DNA of 6,133 nucleotides from DAMCAP01 sp964369265 (GCA_964369265.1 CAYJEV010000098.1:1-6133); one strand, 5' to 3'. Positions 1 to 5,744 are shown, numbered from the stretch's first letter. Numbers and translations: made by a program. The notes: generated from the letters alone by a model not told the origin.

Positions 1-57
1 ATATAAATAATCTTCACTGCGTTCCGTTTATTCATATTCCTTACTGGGGCGATTAAA

Positions 58-85
58 GGTCGTAGGCAACGAAATGCCCACGACC
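58..85 (-). terminator. Hairpin downstream of the cupin gene, probable terminator
   Basis: Read on the minus strand, GGTCGT pairs with ACGACC, then one G-U wobble (positions 79/64), then GGC pairs with GCC around an 8-nt loop (68-75). This gives a 10-bp stem. On the plus strand the wobble becomes an A/C mismatch, so the hairpin favours minus-strand RNA. It begins 26 bases past the cupin stop codon. The following U tract is only UUU before AAU, so termination may be inefficient. Confidence 0.6.
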
Positions 86-111
86 CAAATTAGCAATCTA
101 ATATAAACGAC

Positions 112-459
112 TTAACAGCTTATAACCAGCGCAACAAAGACTAAATCTTCCTCGCCATTATTAACCATTCCATGAAAATCCCCAGACTTACACATATGCG
201 CATCGCCCTTCTTTAAAACAGACTCTTCGCCATTATCATTAACTAGACCCTCGCCAGATAAGATATAATAAATCTCGAATTCATTTTCATGCTTGTGATA
301 GCCGATTGAAGCGCCTTTTGGAAGTGTGTTAATTGCAAATAATCTGCCCTCGTTATAGCATTCTTCGCCCTCAAAAAAGTTAATAGCAGTCGTTATGCCA
401 ACGCCACCTCTAAGACCGTCTGTCTTTTGAACTCTTTGTTCATCTGCTCTTTTAATCAT
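112..459 (-). CDS. Small single-domain cupin protein (Cupin_2 type)
   Basis: This is a 115-residue cytosolic beta-barrel protein of the cupin superfamily. Cupin motif 1 is clear: H55-x-H57, then E62, then G69 (HKHENEFE followed by IYYILSG), the usual three metal ligands. Motif 2 runs from about G85 to N100 with H96 as the fourth ligand, though the usual proline is replaced by K91. A bound divalent metal is therefore likely. There is no signal peptide or membrane segment. The ATG at 459 has a perfect AGGAGGT (474-468) 8 bases upstream. The gene lies 61 bases after the frlD-like gene on the same strand but has its own promoter. Small cupins of this type include sugar isomerases/epimerases, lyases and sugar sensors, so the reaction cannot be named. 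Context suggests a role in handling the Amadori sugar or its breakdown products. The cupin call is firm; the role is unknown. Confidence 0.9.
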   Translation of the reverse strand: MIKRADEQRVQKTDGLRGGVGITTAINFFEGEECYNEGRLFAINTLPKGASIGYHKHENEFEIYYILSGEGLVNDNGEESVLKKGDAHMCKSGDFHGMVNNGEEDLVFVALVISC

Positions 460-490
460 TTCCTTATACCTCCTGTTATATTTTCGTTTA

Positions 491-519
491 ATTATACACT
501 ATTTCGCTTGAAATTGCAA
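491..519 (-). promoter_or_regulatory. Sigma-A-type promoter of the cupin gene
   Basis: On the minus strand, TTGCAA (519-514; 4 of 6 to consensus) and TATAAT (496-491; 6 of 6) are separated by exactly 17 bp. Predicted transcription starts near 484, giving a leader of about 25 nt that contains the AGGAGGT site. The -35 begins just after the frlD-like stop codon (523-521), so the cupin can be transcribed independently of the two upstream genes. Confidence 0.7.
501..514. promoter_or_regulatory. Candidate operator 1 in the cupin promoter spacer
   Basis: ATTTC-GCTT-GAAAT is an inverted repeat with two perfect 5-bp arms. It occupies the -35/-10 spacer, the classic position for repressor binding, and overlaps the -35 by one base. 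The 15-bp string from 501 matches the reverse-complement core of the site at 2572-2604 with two differences, and the site at 2475-2489 with one gap. An overlapping alternative palindrome, CTTG...CAAG (507-520), is also present. Confidence 0.5.
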
Positions 520-520
520 G

Positions 521-1345
521 CTAATAGCTAATTCCATAGCCAAAAGCTCCCTCTACCAAACATATCTTTGTCGCAAACTCTGTCGCTGTTTCTAAGCAAT
601 CTAAAGCAGAGCCGCTATCCTCGATATAGCTATTTAGAAAAGCTGCTATAAATGCATCACCAGCCCCCAAAGTATCAACTGCCTCTATCATCTTTGCTTT
701 ACTGTGATATTTTGTGTTGCCTTCTGAATATATAGCGCCTTTGCTTCCCATAGTCGCAATAACTTGCTTTGTGCCAGCTTTATGTATTGCTGAAATTAAA
801 TCGGAAATCTCTGCTTCGCTCTTATCAGAAACAGACACAATCGCAAAATCAAGATACGGGCAGATGTTAGCGATATGCTCTTCTGTTATTTTGTTGGAAA
901 AATCAAGCGAGATCATAATGCCAGTCTGCTTAAGCTCTTCAAATGAAGTTTCCCAGTAACTATTTATGCTAGTGTGTAGCAGGTCAAAACCTTTTAGCCA
1001 CTCTAGCTCCTCGCCTGAAAGCTTTATTGGATTAAGCTTTGAAATTCCGCCTTTGTTGCTCCCAAGAAATACTCTATCTCCGTTATCAAGCCCAACGTTC
1101 GCAGCGCCATTTTCTCCTATAACTTCTCTTGAACGACTAAAATTTACTTTCAAATCAGCTAAGGCAGATTTTATATGCTCTGCTGGAAAATCATTCCCAA
1201 ACACACCAATATAACTGCTCTCGCTGCCAAGCATCTTGCTATAAACAGCAAAGTTAAGCGCATTTCCTCCAGGATACATCTTTTTCTGGTGAGTGTATCT
1301 ATCGACAACATTATCCCCAATAGCTATAACCTTAGGCGTTCCCAC
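521..1345 (-). CDS. frlD: PfkB-family sugar kinase, fructoselysine/fructosamine 6-kinase type
   Basis: This is a cytosolic ribokinase/PfkB-fold kinase expected to phosphorylate an Amadori compound at O6 of the sugar with ATP. Starting at GTG 1345 it is 274 residues, close to the short FrlD kinases (about 260) and shorter than typical ribokinases (about 300). The N-terminal PfkB signature is PGGNALN (residues 25-31). The C-terminal signature is DTLGAGD (224-230), with D230 as catalytic base and the GAG as anion hole. ATMGSKGA (197-204) is the usual strand-turn before the ATP site. GTG 1345 shares its G with the TAG stop of the deglycase gene (TAGTG) and has AAGGTGG 7 bases upstream. A longer GTG start at 1363 would add six residues with a poorer site. 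Pairing with an FrlB-type deglycase supports FrlD over other PfkB kinases. The exact substrate (fructoselysine, fructose-asparagine, glucoselysine or another) is not decided by the sequence. Confidence 0.85.
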   Translation of the reverse strand: MGTPKVIAIGDNVVDRYTHQKKMYPGGNALNFAVYSKMLGSESSYIGVFGNDFPAEHIKSALADLKVNFSRSREVIGENGAANVGLDNGDRVFLGSNKGGISKLNPIKLSGEELEWLKGFDLLHTSINSYWETSFEELKQTGIMISLDFSNKITEEHIANICPYLDFAIVSVSDKSEAEISDLISAIHKAGTKQVIATMGSKGAIYSEGNTKYHSKAKMIEAVDTLGAGDAFIAAFLNSYIEDSGSALDCLETATEFATKICLVEGAFGYGISY

Positions 1346-2310
1346 TAATATTCCACCTTCCACATATATCTTCTTGTAGTTAGTGGGTGGTTTCTAATCT
1401 CGGAAAGCTTCTTGTTATAAACAGCATAGACATTATTGAATAAGCTATGGTTAAAGTAATCCACAACCTCGCTATCAATTGCGCCAAGCCCTAATTTTTC
1501 TGCATCAATAATCTCAACTCTTTTTGCGTACTTATCTAAGAAACGCACAGCTCTTTCGTCTAGAGGACGTGTTGAGCCAACAGAAAGTTGCAACATAAAT
1601 GGCATGTTATCATCAACTATCTCAAAAGGCCCGTGGAAGAACTCGCCTGTATGAAGAGCCGCAGAGTTTATCCACTGCATTTCCATTAAAATACAAGTCG
1701 ACTGCATATGCGCTGCCCCAAACCCAGCACCACTTGCCATAGTGTAGATAGTTTTGTCATCTTTATGTGAAGCTGCAAAGCTGTCAGCATTTTTCTGAAC
1801 TGTTTCTTTCGCTTTCTTGACAATACTGTCTATCTTTGAAATTCCATCTAAGAATTTATCGTAGAGAGAATAGCCCTCAACTTGATTTAACAGCTCTAAA
1901 GCTAGCTTTAATCCAACCATAGTCTTTTCTTCTGCAACATCTCTATCCTCGCCAAAACTATAGGTTAGGACATAATCTGCATGCTCAACAATTGGAGATT
2001 CTTTATTGTATGTAACTGCGATTACAGGAACGCCCTTAGCCTTGCCGAACTTTCCGCTCTCAACTGTTTCAGGTGTGTTTCCTCGATGAGAAGTAACCAC
2101 AAGTATGGAGTTTTCTCCAAACTGCTTTGGTGTGCTGTTTAGAAACTCGCTGCTGTTCATATAGCCAACTCTTAGCTTTTTAGACTCTGTTTCTAGGAAG
2201 ATTTTCGCTGGGTAATAGGCAGCCAATGAGCCGCCACAAGCTATAAACCAGATGTTATCAATTTTTTCATTCTTTTTTAGAAGCTCTGCTATTACATTTT
2301 TAATTTCCAT
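1345..2310 (-). CDS. frlB: Two-SIS-domain fructosamine-6-phosphate deglycase (FrlB type)
   Basis: This is a 321-residue cytosolic enzyme related to the isomerase half of GlmS. It is expected to split a 6-phosphorylated Amadori compound into glucose 6-phosphate and the free amine. SIS domain 1 (about 15-140) has ACGGS (25-29) and TSHRGNTPETV (73-83), the phosphosugar-binding loops. SIS domain 2 (about 180-310) contains GEFFHGPFE (222-230), matching the GEF-x-HGPLE segment of fructoselysine-6-phosphate deglycases. The end, with NHPLTTRRY and VEY, resembles the NPDERRY...VEY terminus of E. coli FrlB as I recall it. There is no glutaminase domain, so it is not full GlmS. ATG 2310 has AAGGAAGG just upstream. 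An extension to a TTG at 2385 is rejected because it would overlap the promoter. The gene leads the minus-strand operon and is translationally coupled to the kinase. Substrate amine is unproven; a related deglycase such as FraB is possible. Confidence 0.87.
   Translation of the reverse strand: MEIKNVIAELLKKNEKIDNIWFIACGGSLAAYYPAKIFLETESKKLRVGYMNSSEFLNSTPKQFGENSILVVTSHRGNTPETVESGKFGKAKGVPVIAVTYNKESPIVEHADYVLTYSFGEDRDVAEEKTMVGLKLALELLNQVEGYSLYDKFLDGISKIDSIVKKAKETVQKNADSFAASHKDDKTIYTMASGAGFGAAHMQSTCILMEMQWINSAALHTGEFFHGPFEIVDDNMPFMLQLSVGSTRPLDERAVRFLDKYAKRVEIIDAEKLGLGAIDSEVVDYFNHSLFNNVYAVYNKKLSEIRNHPLTTRRYMWKVEY
1351..1361 (-). promoter_or_regulatory. Shine-Dalgarno inside frlB that sets the frlD start
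   Basis: GGAAGGTGGAA lies within the last codons of the deglycase gene. Its GGTGG core ends 7 bases before GTG 1345, where stop and start overlap as TAGTG. The layout predicts termination-reinitiation coupling and near-equal amounts of deglycase and kinase. Confidence 0.6.
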
Positions 2311-2345
2311 TTTGTTTTCCTTCCTTATTATTGTATCGTTATTTA

Positions 2346-2361
2346 ACAATATTCTTATTGT
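2346..2361. promoter_or_regulatory. Inverted repeat over the -10 of the frlB promoter
   Basis: ACAATA-TTCT-TATTGT has two perfect 6-bp arms and covers almost all of the -10 hexamer and the predicted start site. It could be an operator or chance in AT-rich DNA. It shares no core with the ATTTCGCT-type sites. Confidence 0.3.
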
Positions 2362-2385
2362 AGCACTAATTTTTTTAACCGTCAA
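2357..2385 (-). promoter_or_regulatory. Sigma-A-type promoter of the frlB-frlD operon
   Basis: On the minus strand, TTGACG (2385-2380; 5 of 6) and TACAAT (2362-2357; 5 of 6) are spaced by exactly 17 bp. Transcription should start near 2350, giving a leader of about 40 nt to ATG 2310 that includes the AAGGAAGG ribosome binding site. This is the best consensus promoter in the divergent region. Confidence 0.75.
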
Positions 2386-2474
2386 GCAGATAAGTTAGTA
2401 TTTAACACATATTATCTTGTTATAATAGCTAAAATAATAGTAAAAACCTCTAGCTTTTTTGATATAATTTTATC

Positions 2475-2489
2475 AATTTCGCTGAAATT
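2475..2489. promoter_or_regulatory. Candidate operator 2 in the divergent intergenic region
   Basis: AATTTC-GCT-GAAATT has two perfect 6-bp arms around a 3-bp centre. A second pair of arms, CAATT/AATTG (2474-2478 and 2492-2496), surrounds it. It lies about 70 bp upstream of the preferred plus-strand -10. A second extended -10 string, TGATATAAT (2460-2468), would place its transcription start right at this site. Same core as operators 1 and 3. Confidence 0.45.
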
Positions 2490-2542
2490 TCAATTGTTAT
2501 ATAAAGTTATTGCATAATAATAAGGAAATGCCAGTTAAAATG

Positions 2543-2551
2543 TGATATAAT
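2543..2551 (+). promoter_or_regulatory. Extended -10 promoter candidate for the transporter genes
   Basis: TGATATAAT is a perfect extended -10 (TGnTATAAT), but no convincing -35 lies 16-18 bp upstream. That would fit an activator-dependent or extended -10 promoter. The start would be near 2558, giving a leader of about 125 nt that contains operator 3. The same 9-mer occurs on the plus strand at 2460-2468 and on the minus strand at 2578-2570, so which copy is used is uncertain. Confidence 0.4.
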
Positions 2552-2571
2552 AATTGCAAAACATGGACGAT

Positions 2572-2604
2572 TATATCAAAATTCCTAGCGAAATTTGTGA
2601 TATA
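2572..2604. promoter_or_regulatory. Candidate operator 3, a 33-bp palindrome in the transporter leader
   Basis: The site reads TATATCA, AAATTCC, centre TAGC, GAAATTT, a single unpaired G, then TGATATA. The outer 7-bp arms are perfectly complementary and the inner 7-bp arms have one mismatch. Its reverse complement contains ATTTCGCT followed by GGAATT, which aligns with operators 1 and 2. It would lie about +15 to +47 relative to the candidate start near 2558. It could block transcription as an operator or fold as a hairpin in the RNA. No T-run follows, so it is not a terminator. Confidence 0.5.
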
Positions 2605-2666
2605 TTTAACCTATCTAAGAACATGCAATGGGGTTATTTGCTTGTTTAAATTATGAATGCGTATGC

Positions 2667-2676
2667 AAAGGAGGTG
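2667..2676 (+). promoter_or_regulatory. Strong ribosome binding site fixing the DUF3311 gene start
   Basis: AAAGGAGGTG is a near-perfect Shine-Dalgarno ending 5 bases before ATG 2682. The in-frame upstream ATG at 2628 has no such site and would add an 18-residue cysteine-containing tail unlike a membrane protein N-terminus. The short form is therefore chosen. Confidence 0.85.
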
Positions 2677-2681
2677 CAGAT

Positions 2682-2885
2682 ATGAGCACTATGAGAAAGA
2701 CGATTATAGCATTAATCATTATATTTTATGCGATGGCGTTTCCGCCTTTCAATTCGATTTACAACCAGCCTGGTTTTGTTCTGGGCATACCAACCTTTAT
2801 GTTTGGGTTAATTGTAAATGCGTTAATAATGATAGCCCTTATATTTATTCTTTATATTTATGAGGAGAAAAATGATAATGCTTAA
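2682..2885 (+). CDS. Small two-helix membrane protein, DUF3311-like, partner of the symporter
   Basis: This 67-residue integral membrane protein has a short positive start (MSTMRK), a first hydrophobic segment at about 7-20, a connecting stretch with PPFNSIYNQP (21-30) and GIP (35-37), a second segment at about 38-60, and an acidic tail (EEKNDNA). The pattern of hydrophobic helix, FP, YN, P, then GIP before a second helix is that of the DUF3311 family, small proteins commonly encoded just upstream of sodium:solute symporters. The PanF/YhdT pair is a comparable arrangement. It ends 33 bases before the symporter ATG and must be co-transcribed with it. The likely role is an accessory subunit or folding/stability partner of the transporter. 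The biochemical function is not established. Family assignment is from memory of the motif pattern. Confidence 0.75.
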   Translation: MSTMRKTIIALIIIFYAMAFPPFNSIYNQPGFVLGIPTFMFGLIVNALIMIALIFILYIYEEKNDNA

Positions 2886-2918
2886 TAAAAGCGAAAATTA
2901 AAATAAGAGGTGAACTAA

Positions 2919-4529
2919 ATGATACAAAGTCCGATACCTTTAATTATGATGGTCATTTATATGATCATTGTGTTAATCCTATCATACAAAGCAAGCTTTG
3001 CTAAAAAAATTCGTAGCCTTAGAAAGAAAGATACTTTCGAAGAATACTACACAGCTGGTAAATCAATGAATATGTTTACTGTTGCAATGATTTCCATTGT
3101 AACCTTCTATTCAGGCTCCACCTTCACAGGCAGAGTAGGCTTTTTCTATAACTTTGGCGTTGTTGGAATGAACATAATCTTTGCTTGTTCTATGGTTGGT
3201 ATAATAATGTTCTTTTTGAGCGAAAAGATTTGGCCGCTTTCAAAGAAGTATAGAATGTCAACTCTTCCAGATATGATGGAGCTAAGATACCAAAGCAAAG
3301 AACTTAAAGCGCTAATCTCAATAAATATAGTTTGCTTTAATATTATTTGGCTTATAACTGAAATACGCACACTAGGCTTTGCAATGAATATTGCCTCAGG
3401 CGGAGCAATAAGCCAGACTATAGGCTCTGCTATCGCTTTCTCAATTATTATAGTATATGTTATGACAGGCGGAATACGCTCTGTTGCAGCTGTTGACAGC
3501 TTCTCTGCTGTTGTTATGCTTGGCGGTTCTTTAATAACTTTCTGCTATGCAGTTGGAGTTATTTTTGATGGCAACTTCTTTGAAATGATAAGAATTGGCG
3601 CAGAGGCTAACCCTCAAATCATGACTATCAATGACCAAAATGCTCAAAGCATGCCATACTTTGCTTCAGGGCTTTTCATGAGCACAATTTCAATGCTTGT
3701 ATATCCTGGTAACTATATGGGAATCTGCCTTGCTAAGGATGTTAAGACCGTTAAGAAATCTGCTATTGTGACAGCGCTTTCAGGCCCATGGCTTGGTATA
3801 TTTGGCTTCTTAGGCTTAGCAGTGCTTGCGGCAGAATCTAAAGGCTTAGTTATCACAAATCCAGAAATGGGCTTCTTAGAGATGCTAAACTTCGCTGGCA
3901 ACCCTATCATGTTAGGTCTTGTTGTTACATTTATATTAGCTGCTTCTCTAGGTACATTAGACAGCACACTAATCTCTATGTCTGGTCTTCTTTCTAACGA
4001 CGTTATCACAAACGGTATACGCATCATGAACAAAGAGCCTTGTATTGGAGAAAAGGGCGATGATGCTGCTGTTATAGCTGAGAGATTAACTAAGAATGCA
4101 GCTAAGGAGATTTTCCGTACAAGAGTTATTGTTGTTATATTAGGCGCTATTGCCTTTATGTTCAGCTTGACTGATTTACCAATGCTTGTAATTATGGGTA
4201 ACTATGCTTCTGGTGGTATTATTCAAATTATCCCAGCTGTTATAGGCGGCTTATATTGGAAGAAGGCAACAACACAAGGCGCAGTTGTTTCTTTGGTGAC
4301 TGGTGTTTCTCTGTTCATAATATTTGATAATATCGTTAAGGCGATGGAGATAAACTTAGGCGGACTACAAATGAGCATACCTGCTTTATTCATAGGCATT
4401 ATTGTGTATATAGTTGTGTGCCAGCTAACACATAAAAAATACTATGAGAAACATGGCTACGCTCAAAACATATATGACGACTTCTTTGTTAAAGGCAAGG
4501 TTGACAAGTATATTAAAGAACATATGTAA
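2919..4529 (+). CDS. Sodium:solute symporter (SSS/SLC5 family), probable Amadori-compound importer
   Basis: This is a 536-residue polytopic membrane protein with about 13 hydrophobic segments, a typical length for the SSS family. Family landmarks are EEYYTAGKS (41-49), the conserved stretch entering helix 2; YSGSTFTGRVG (64-74) in the first core helix; TGGIRSVAAVDSF (183-195); and the sodium-site helix AASLGTLDST (341-350) followed by SGLLSND (355-361). The family normally couples sodium entry to uptake of sugars, amino acids or related solutes. The substrate is inferred from the divergent kinase/deglycase genes. A hydrophilic cytoplasmic loop covers about 371-403, and the C-terminus is charged. 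In PutP-like alignment the sodium-ligand serine appears as G345, while the adjacent T346 is kept. ATG 2919 has AGAGGTG 6 bases upstream. SSS membership is very likely; the substrate is a hypothesis, and pantothenate or an amino acid remain alternatives. Confidence 0.9.
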   Translation: MIQSPIPLIMMVIYMIIVLILSYKASFAKKIRSLRKKDTFEEYYTAGKSMNMFTVAMISIVTFYSGSTFTGRVGFFYNFGVVGMNIIFACSMVGIIMFFLSEKIWPLSKKYRMSTLPDMMELRYQSKELKALISINIVCFNIIWLITEIRTLGFAMNIASGGAISQTIGSAIAFSIIIVYVMTGGIRSVAAVDSFSAVVMLGGSLITFCYAVGVIFDGNFFEMIRIGAEANPQIMTINDQNAQSMPYFASGLFMSTISMLVYPGNYMGICLAKDVKTVKKSAIVTALSGPWLGIFGFLGLAVLAAESKGLVITNPEMGFLEMLNFAGNPIMLGLVVTFILAASLGTLDSTLISMSGLLSNDVITNGIRIMNKEPCIGEKGDDAAVIAERLTKNAAKEIFRTRVIVVILGAIAFMFSLTDLPMLVIMGNYASGGIIQIIPAVIGGLYWKKATTQGAVVSLVTGVSLFIIFDNIVKAMEINLGGLQMSIPALFIGIIVYIVVCQLTHKKYYEKHGYAQNIYDDFFVKGKVDKYIKEHM

Positions 4530-4542
4530 TATCTTTCATTTT

Positions 4543-4578
4543 AAAAAGCTAGTATGGATTTTCCATTCTAGCTTTTTT
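4543..4578 (+). terminator. Rho-independent terminator after the symporter, possibly bidirectional
   Basis: AAAAAGCTAG (4543-4552) pairs with CTAGCTTTTT (4568-4577). After a T/T mismatch, ATGGA pairs with TCCAT around a 3-nt loop. A run of six T ends the 3' arm. It starts 14 bases past the symporter stop. The A-run on the 5' side means the reverse strand also forms a hairpin plus U tract, so it can serve the converging spoIIP transcript. Confidence 0.9.
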
Positions 4579-4607
4579 GTTATTATTATTCATTATTGCC
4601 TTTACAC

Positions 4608-5744
4608 TTACCCATTATTAGCCATTATTATTTCTGCGAATTTTTCAGCCGAACGCTTTGCCTCATCAAGAGTGACTCCATGTGTGCCAATTTCTATTAG
4701 TATTGCACCATCTAAGAGATGCTGGTTATATCTATTATGCATGACCGAAACTGGCCGCATAAGCCCTGGATATAGTTCTTCTCCTGTTATGGTGAGGTCA
4801 TGGGCGAGCTTTAGTTTTATGTCATAGTCTGGGATTGAGGAGTTATCCTCGAGCGAAAGGGGAACACAGGAAATAATCATAATTTGGGCATGTTTTTCGC
4901 TATCTAGCTCGGCTAAAGGCGCAACGATTGTTCCATTATCTGTTTCAAAAGCATCTCTATGTATATCTATGACTAGTTTAATTGATGGGTATTCATCGAG
5001 ATAATCAGAAACTGTTTTAGCGCTATTTTCATAGGAGCCGTTATAGCTTGGGTAGTCGTGGTGTGTGGTGTCGTGCAGAACTGAAATTCCGTACGACTCT
5101 AAAGTTTCAGCCATAACAGCGCCAACAGATACTATATTGGTTAGGTTATCGGTTGAGCGCCAGTTATATCTATTGTCATAAGAACCATCATCATATGGAT
5201 TAAAGGCTTCGGTTGCGTGTGTGTGAAATATCAGGATTTCGGGTTGTTTTGAGTATTCGAGCTCGATTTCTTTTGCTGAACCTATTATTTCCTCTAAGGT
5301 AGACAGCGAAAAGTTGCTTAGGTTTTTAATAGCAGAGGTTGATATTCCCATATCGCTTTCCTCTCTGTATCGCTTATACTGGCTTGGAATTTCAGGCAAA
5401 ACAATCTCCTCTTGTTGTTCTGGGAAAATAATTTTAGGGTAAAAGCCATCATCACTATATGGAAGTTCTTCATTATTATCATCAAAATGAAACAGGCTGT
5501 CTGTATTCCAGTCACTATCTGCTCGACTAGGGGAGAGCTCTGAAATACTTTCTGGCACTATTTCACTGCTTGCATCTAAATTTTGAGTTGTTCCAACTGT
5601 TGGCATTGCTAACTTGGCGATAGAAAGCATTAAGTTATCAACAAATCCACTAGAAGATGTTAAAAACTCAATCCCTCGCCCCACGATAGTTATTACAAGC
5701 ATAACTGCCATCAAAACAACAAGTTTTTTTCTTCTCACTTTCAT
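4608..5744 (-). CDS. spoIIP: Stage II sporulation protein P (peptidoglycan amidase/endopeptidase)
   Basis: SpoIIP is the cell-wall hydrolase of the SpoIID-SpoIIM-SpoIIP engulfment machine. It sits in the mother-cell membrane facing the septal wall, where it removes stem peptides and cuts cross-links. The 378-residue product has a basic start (MKVRRKK) and one membrane anchor at about 8-28. A variable acidic linker follows (about 50-120), then the SpoIIP domain (about 165-375). Hallmarks are ILIFHTHATE (170-179), HDTTHHDYPSYNGSYENS (224-241), VIDIHRDA (258-265), YPGLMRPVSV (325-334), RYNQ (338-341) and LIEIG (349-353). H174, E179, H262 and E351 are the likely metal/catalytic residues by position. 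The region at 287-317, usually carrying a GT...HPNW-like stretch, is divergent here. ATG 5744 has AAGGACGG 5-6 bases upstream. It is transcribed toward the symporter, is flanked by a sigma-E-like promoter, and is unrelated in role to the sugar genes. Confidence 0.93.
   Translation of the reverse strand: MKVRRKKLVVLMAVMLVITIVGRGIEFLTSSSGFVDNLMLSIAKLAMPTVGTTQNLDASSEIVPESISELSPSRADSDWNTDSLFHFDDNNEELPYSDDGFYPKIIFPEQQEEIVLPEIPSQYKRYREESDMGISTSAIKNLSNFSLSTLEEIIGSAKEIELEYSKQPEILIFHTHATEAFNPYDDGSYDNRYNWRSTDNLTNIVSVGAVMAETLESYGISVLHDTTHHDYPSYNGSYENSAKTVSDYLDEYPSIKLVIDIHRDAFETDNGTIVAPLAELDSEKHAQIMIISCVPLSLEDNSSIPDYDIKLKLAHDLTITGEELYPGLMRPVSVMHNRYNQHLLDGAILIEIGTHGVTLDEAKRSAEKFAEIIMANNG

Noticed and set aside
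1..35. Possible start of another minus-strand gene (ATG at 35, MNKRNAVKII)
   Set aside because: Only about 11 codons are in the window, and the AAGGA is too close to the ATG to be a normal ribosome binding site.
714..1214. Plus-strand open frames of about 80 residues antisense to the kinase
   Set aside because: They are shadow frames of a clear PfkB gene, with serine-rich, unrecognisable products.
2311..2385. A 25-residue N-terminal extension of the deglycase from a TTG at 2385
   Set aside because: It overlaps a well-spaced TTGACG/TACAAT promoter and lacks a ribosome binding site. ATG 2310 has AAGGAAGG.
2427..2460. AGCTA...TAGCT hairpin followed by a T-run, possible terminator or attenuator
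   Set aside because: The stem is only 5 bp with a 19-nt loop, and the stretch is AT-rich and easily explained by chance.
2475..2489. A CcpA cre site
   Set aside because: The arms are TTTC then GAAA, the opposite order to cre (GAAA...TTTC), and the CG placement does not match.
2628..2681. Upstream ATG start for the small membrane protein
   Set aside because: It has no Shine-Dalgarno, whereas ATG 2682 is preceded by AAAGGAGGTG.
3146..4033. Minus-strand open frames antisense to the symporter
   Set aside because: They are antisense shadows of a well-supported membrane protein gene with no ribosome binding sites or domains.
4444..4827. A 127-residue plus-strand open frame crossing the symporter end and antisense to spoIIP
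   Set aside because: It overlaps two well-supported genes and the terminator and has no recognisable domain.
5318..5515. Minus-strand 65-residue frame within spoIIP
   Set aside because: It is an alternate-frame shadow of the SpoIIP linker region.
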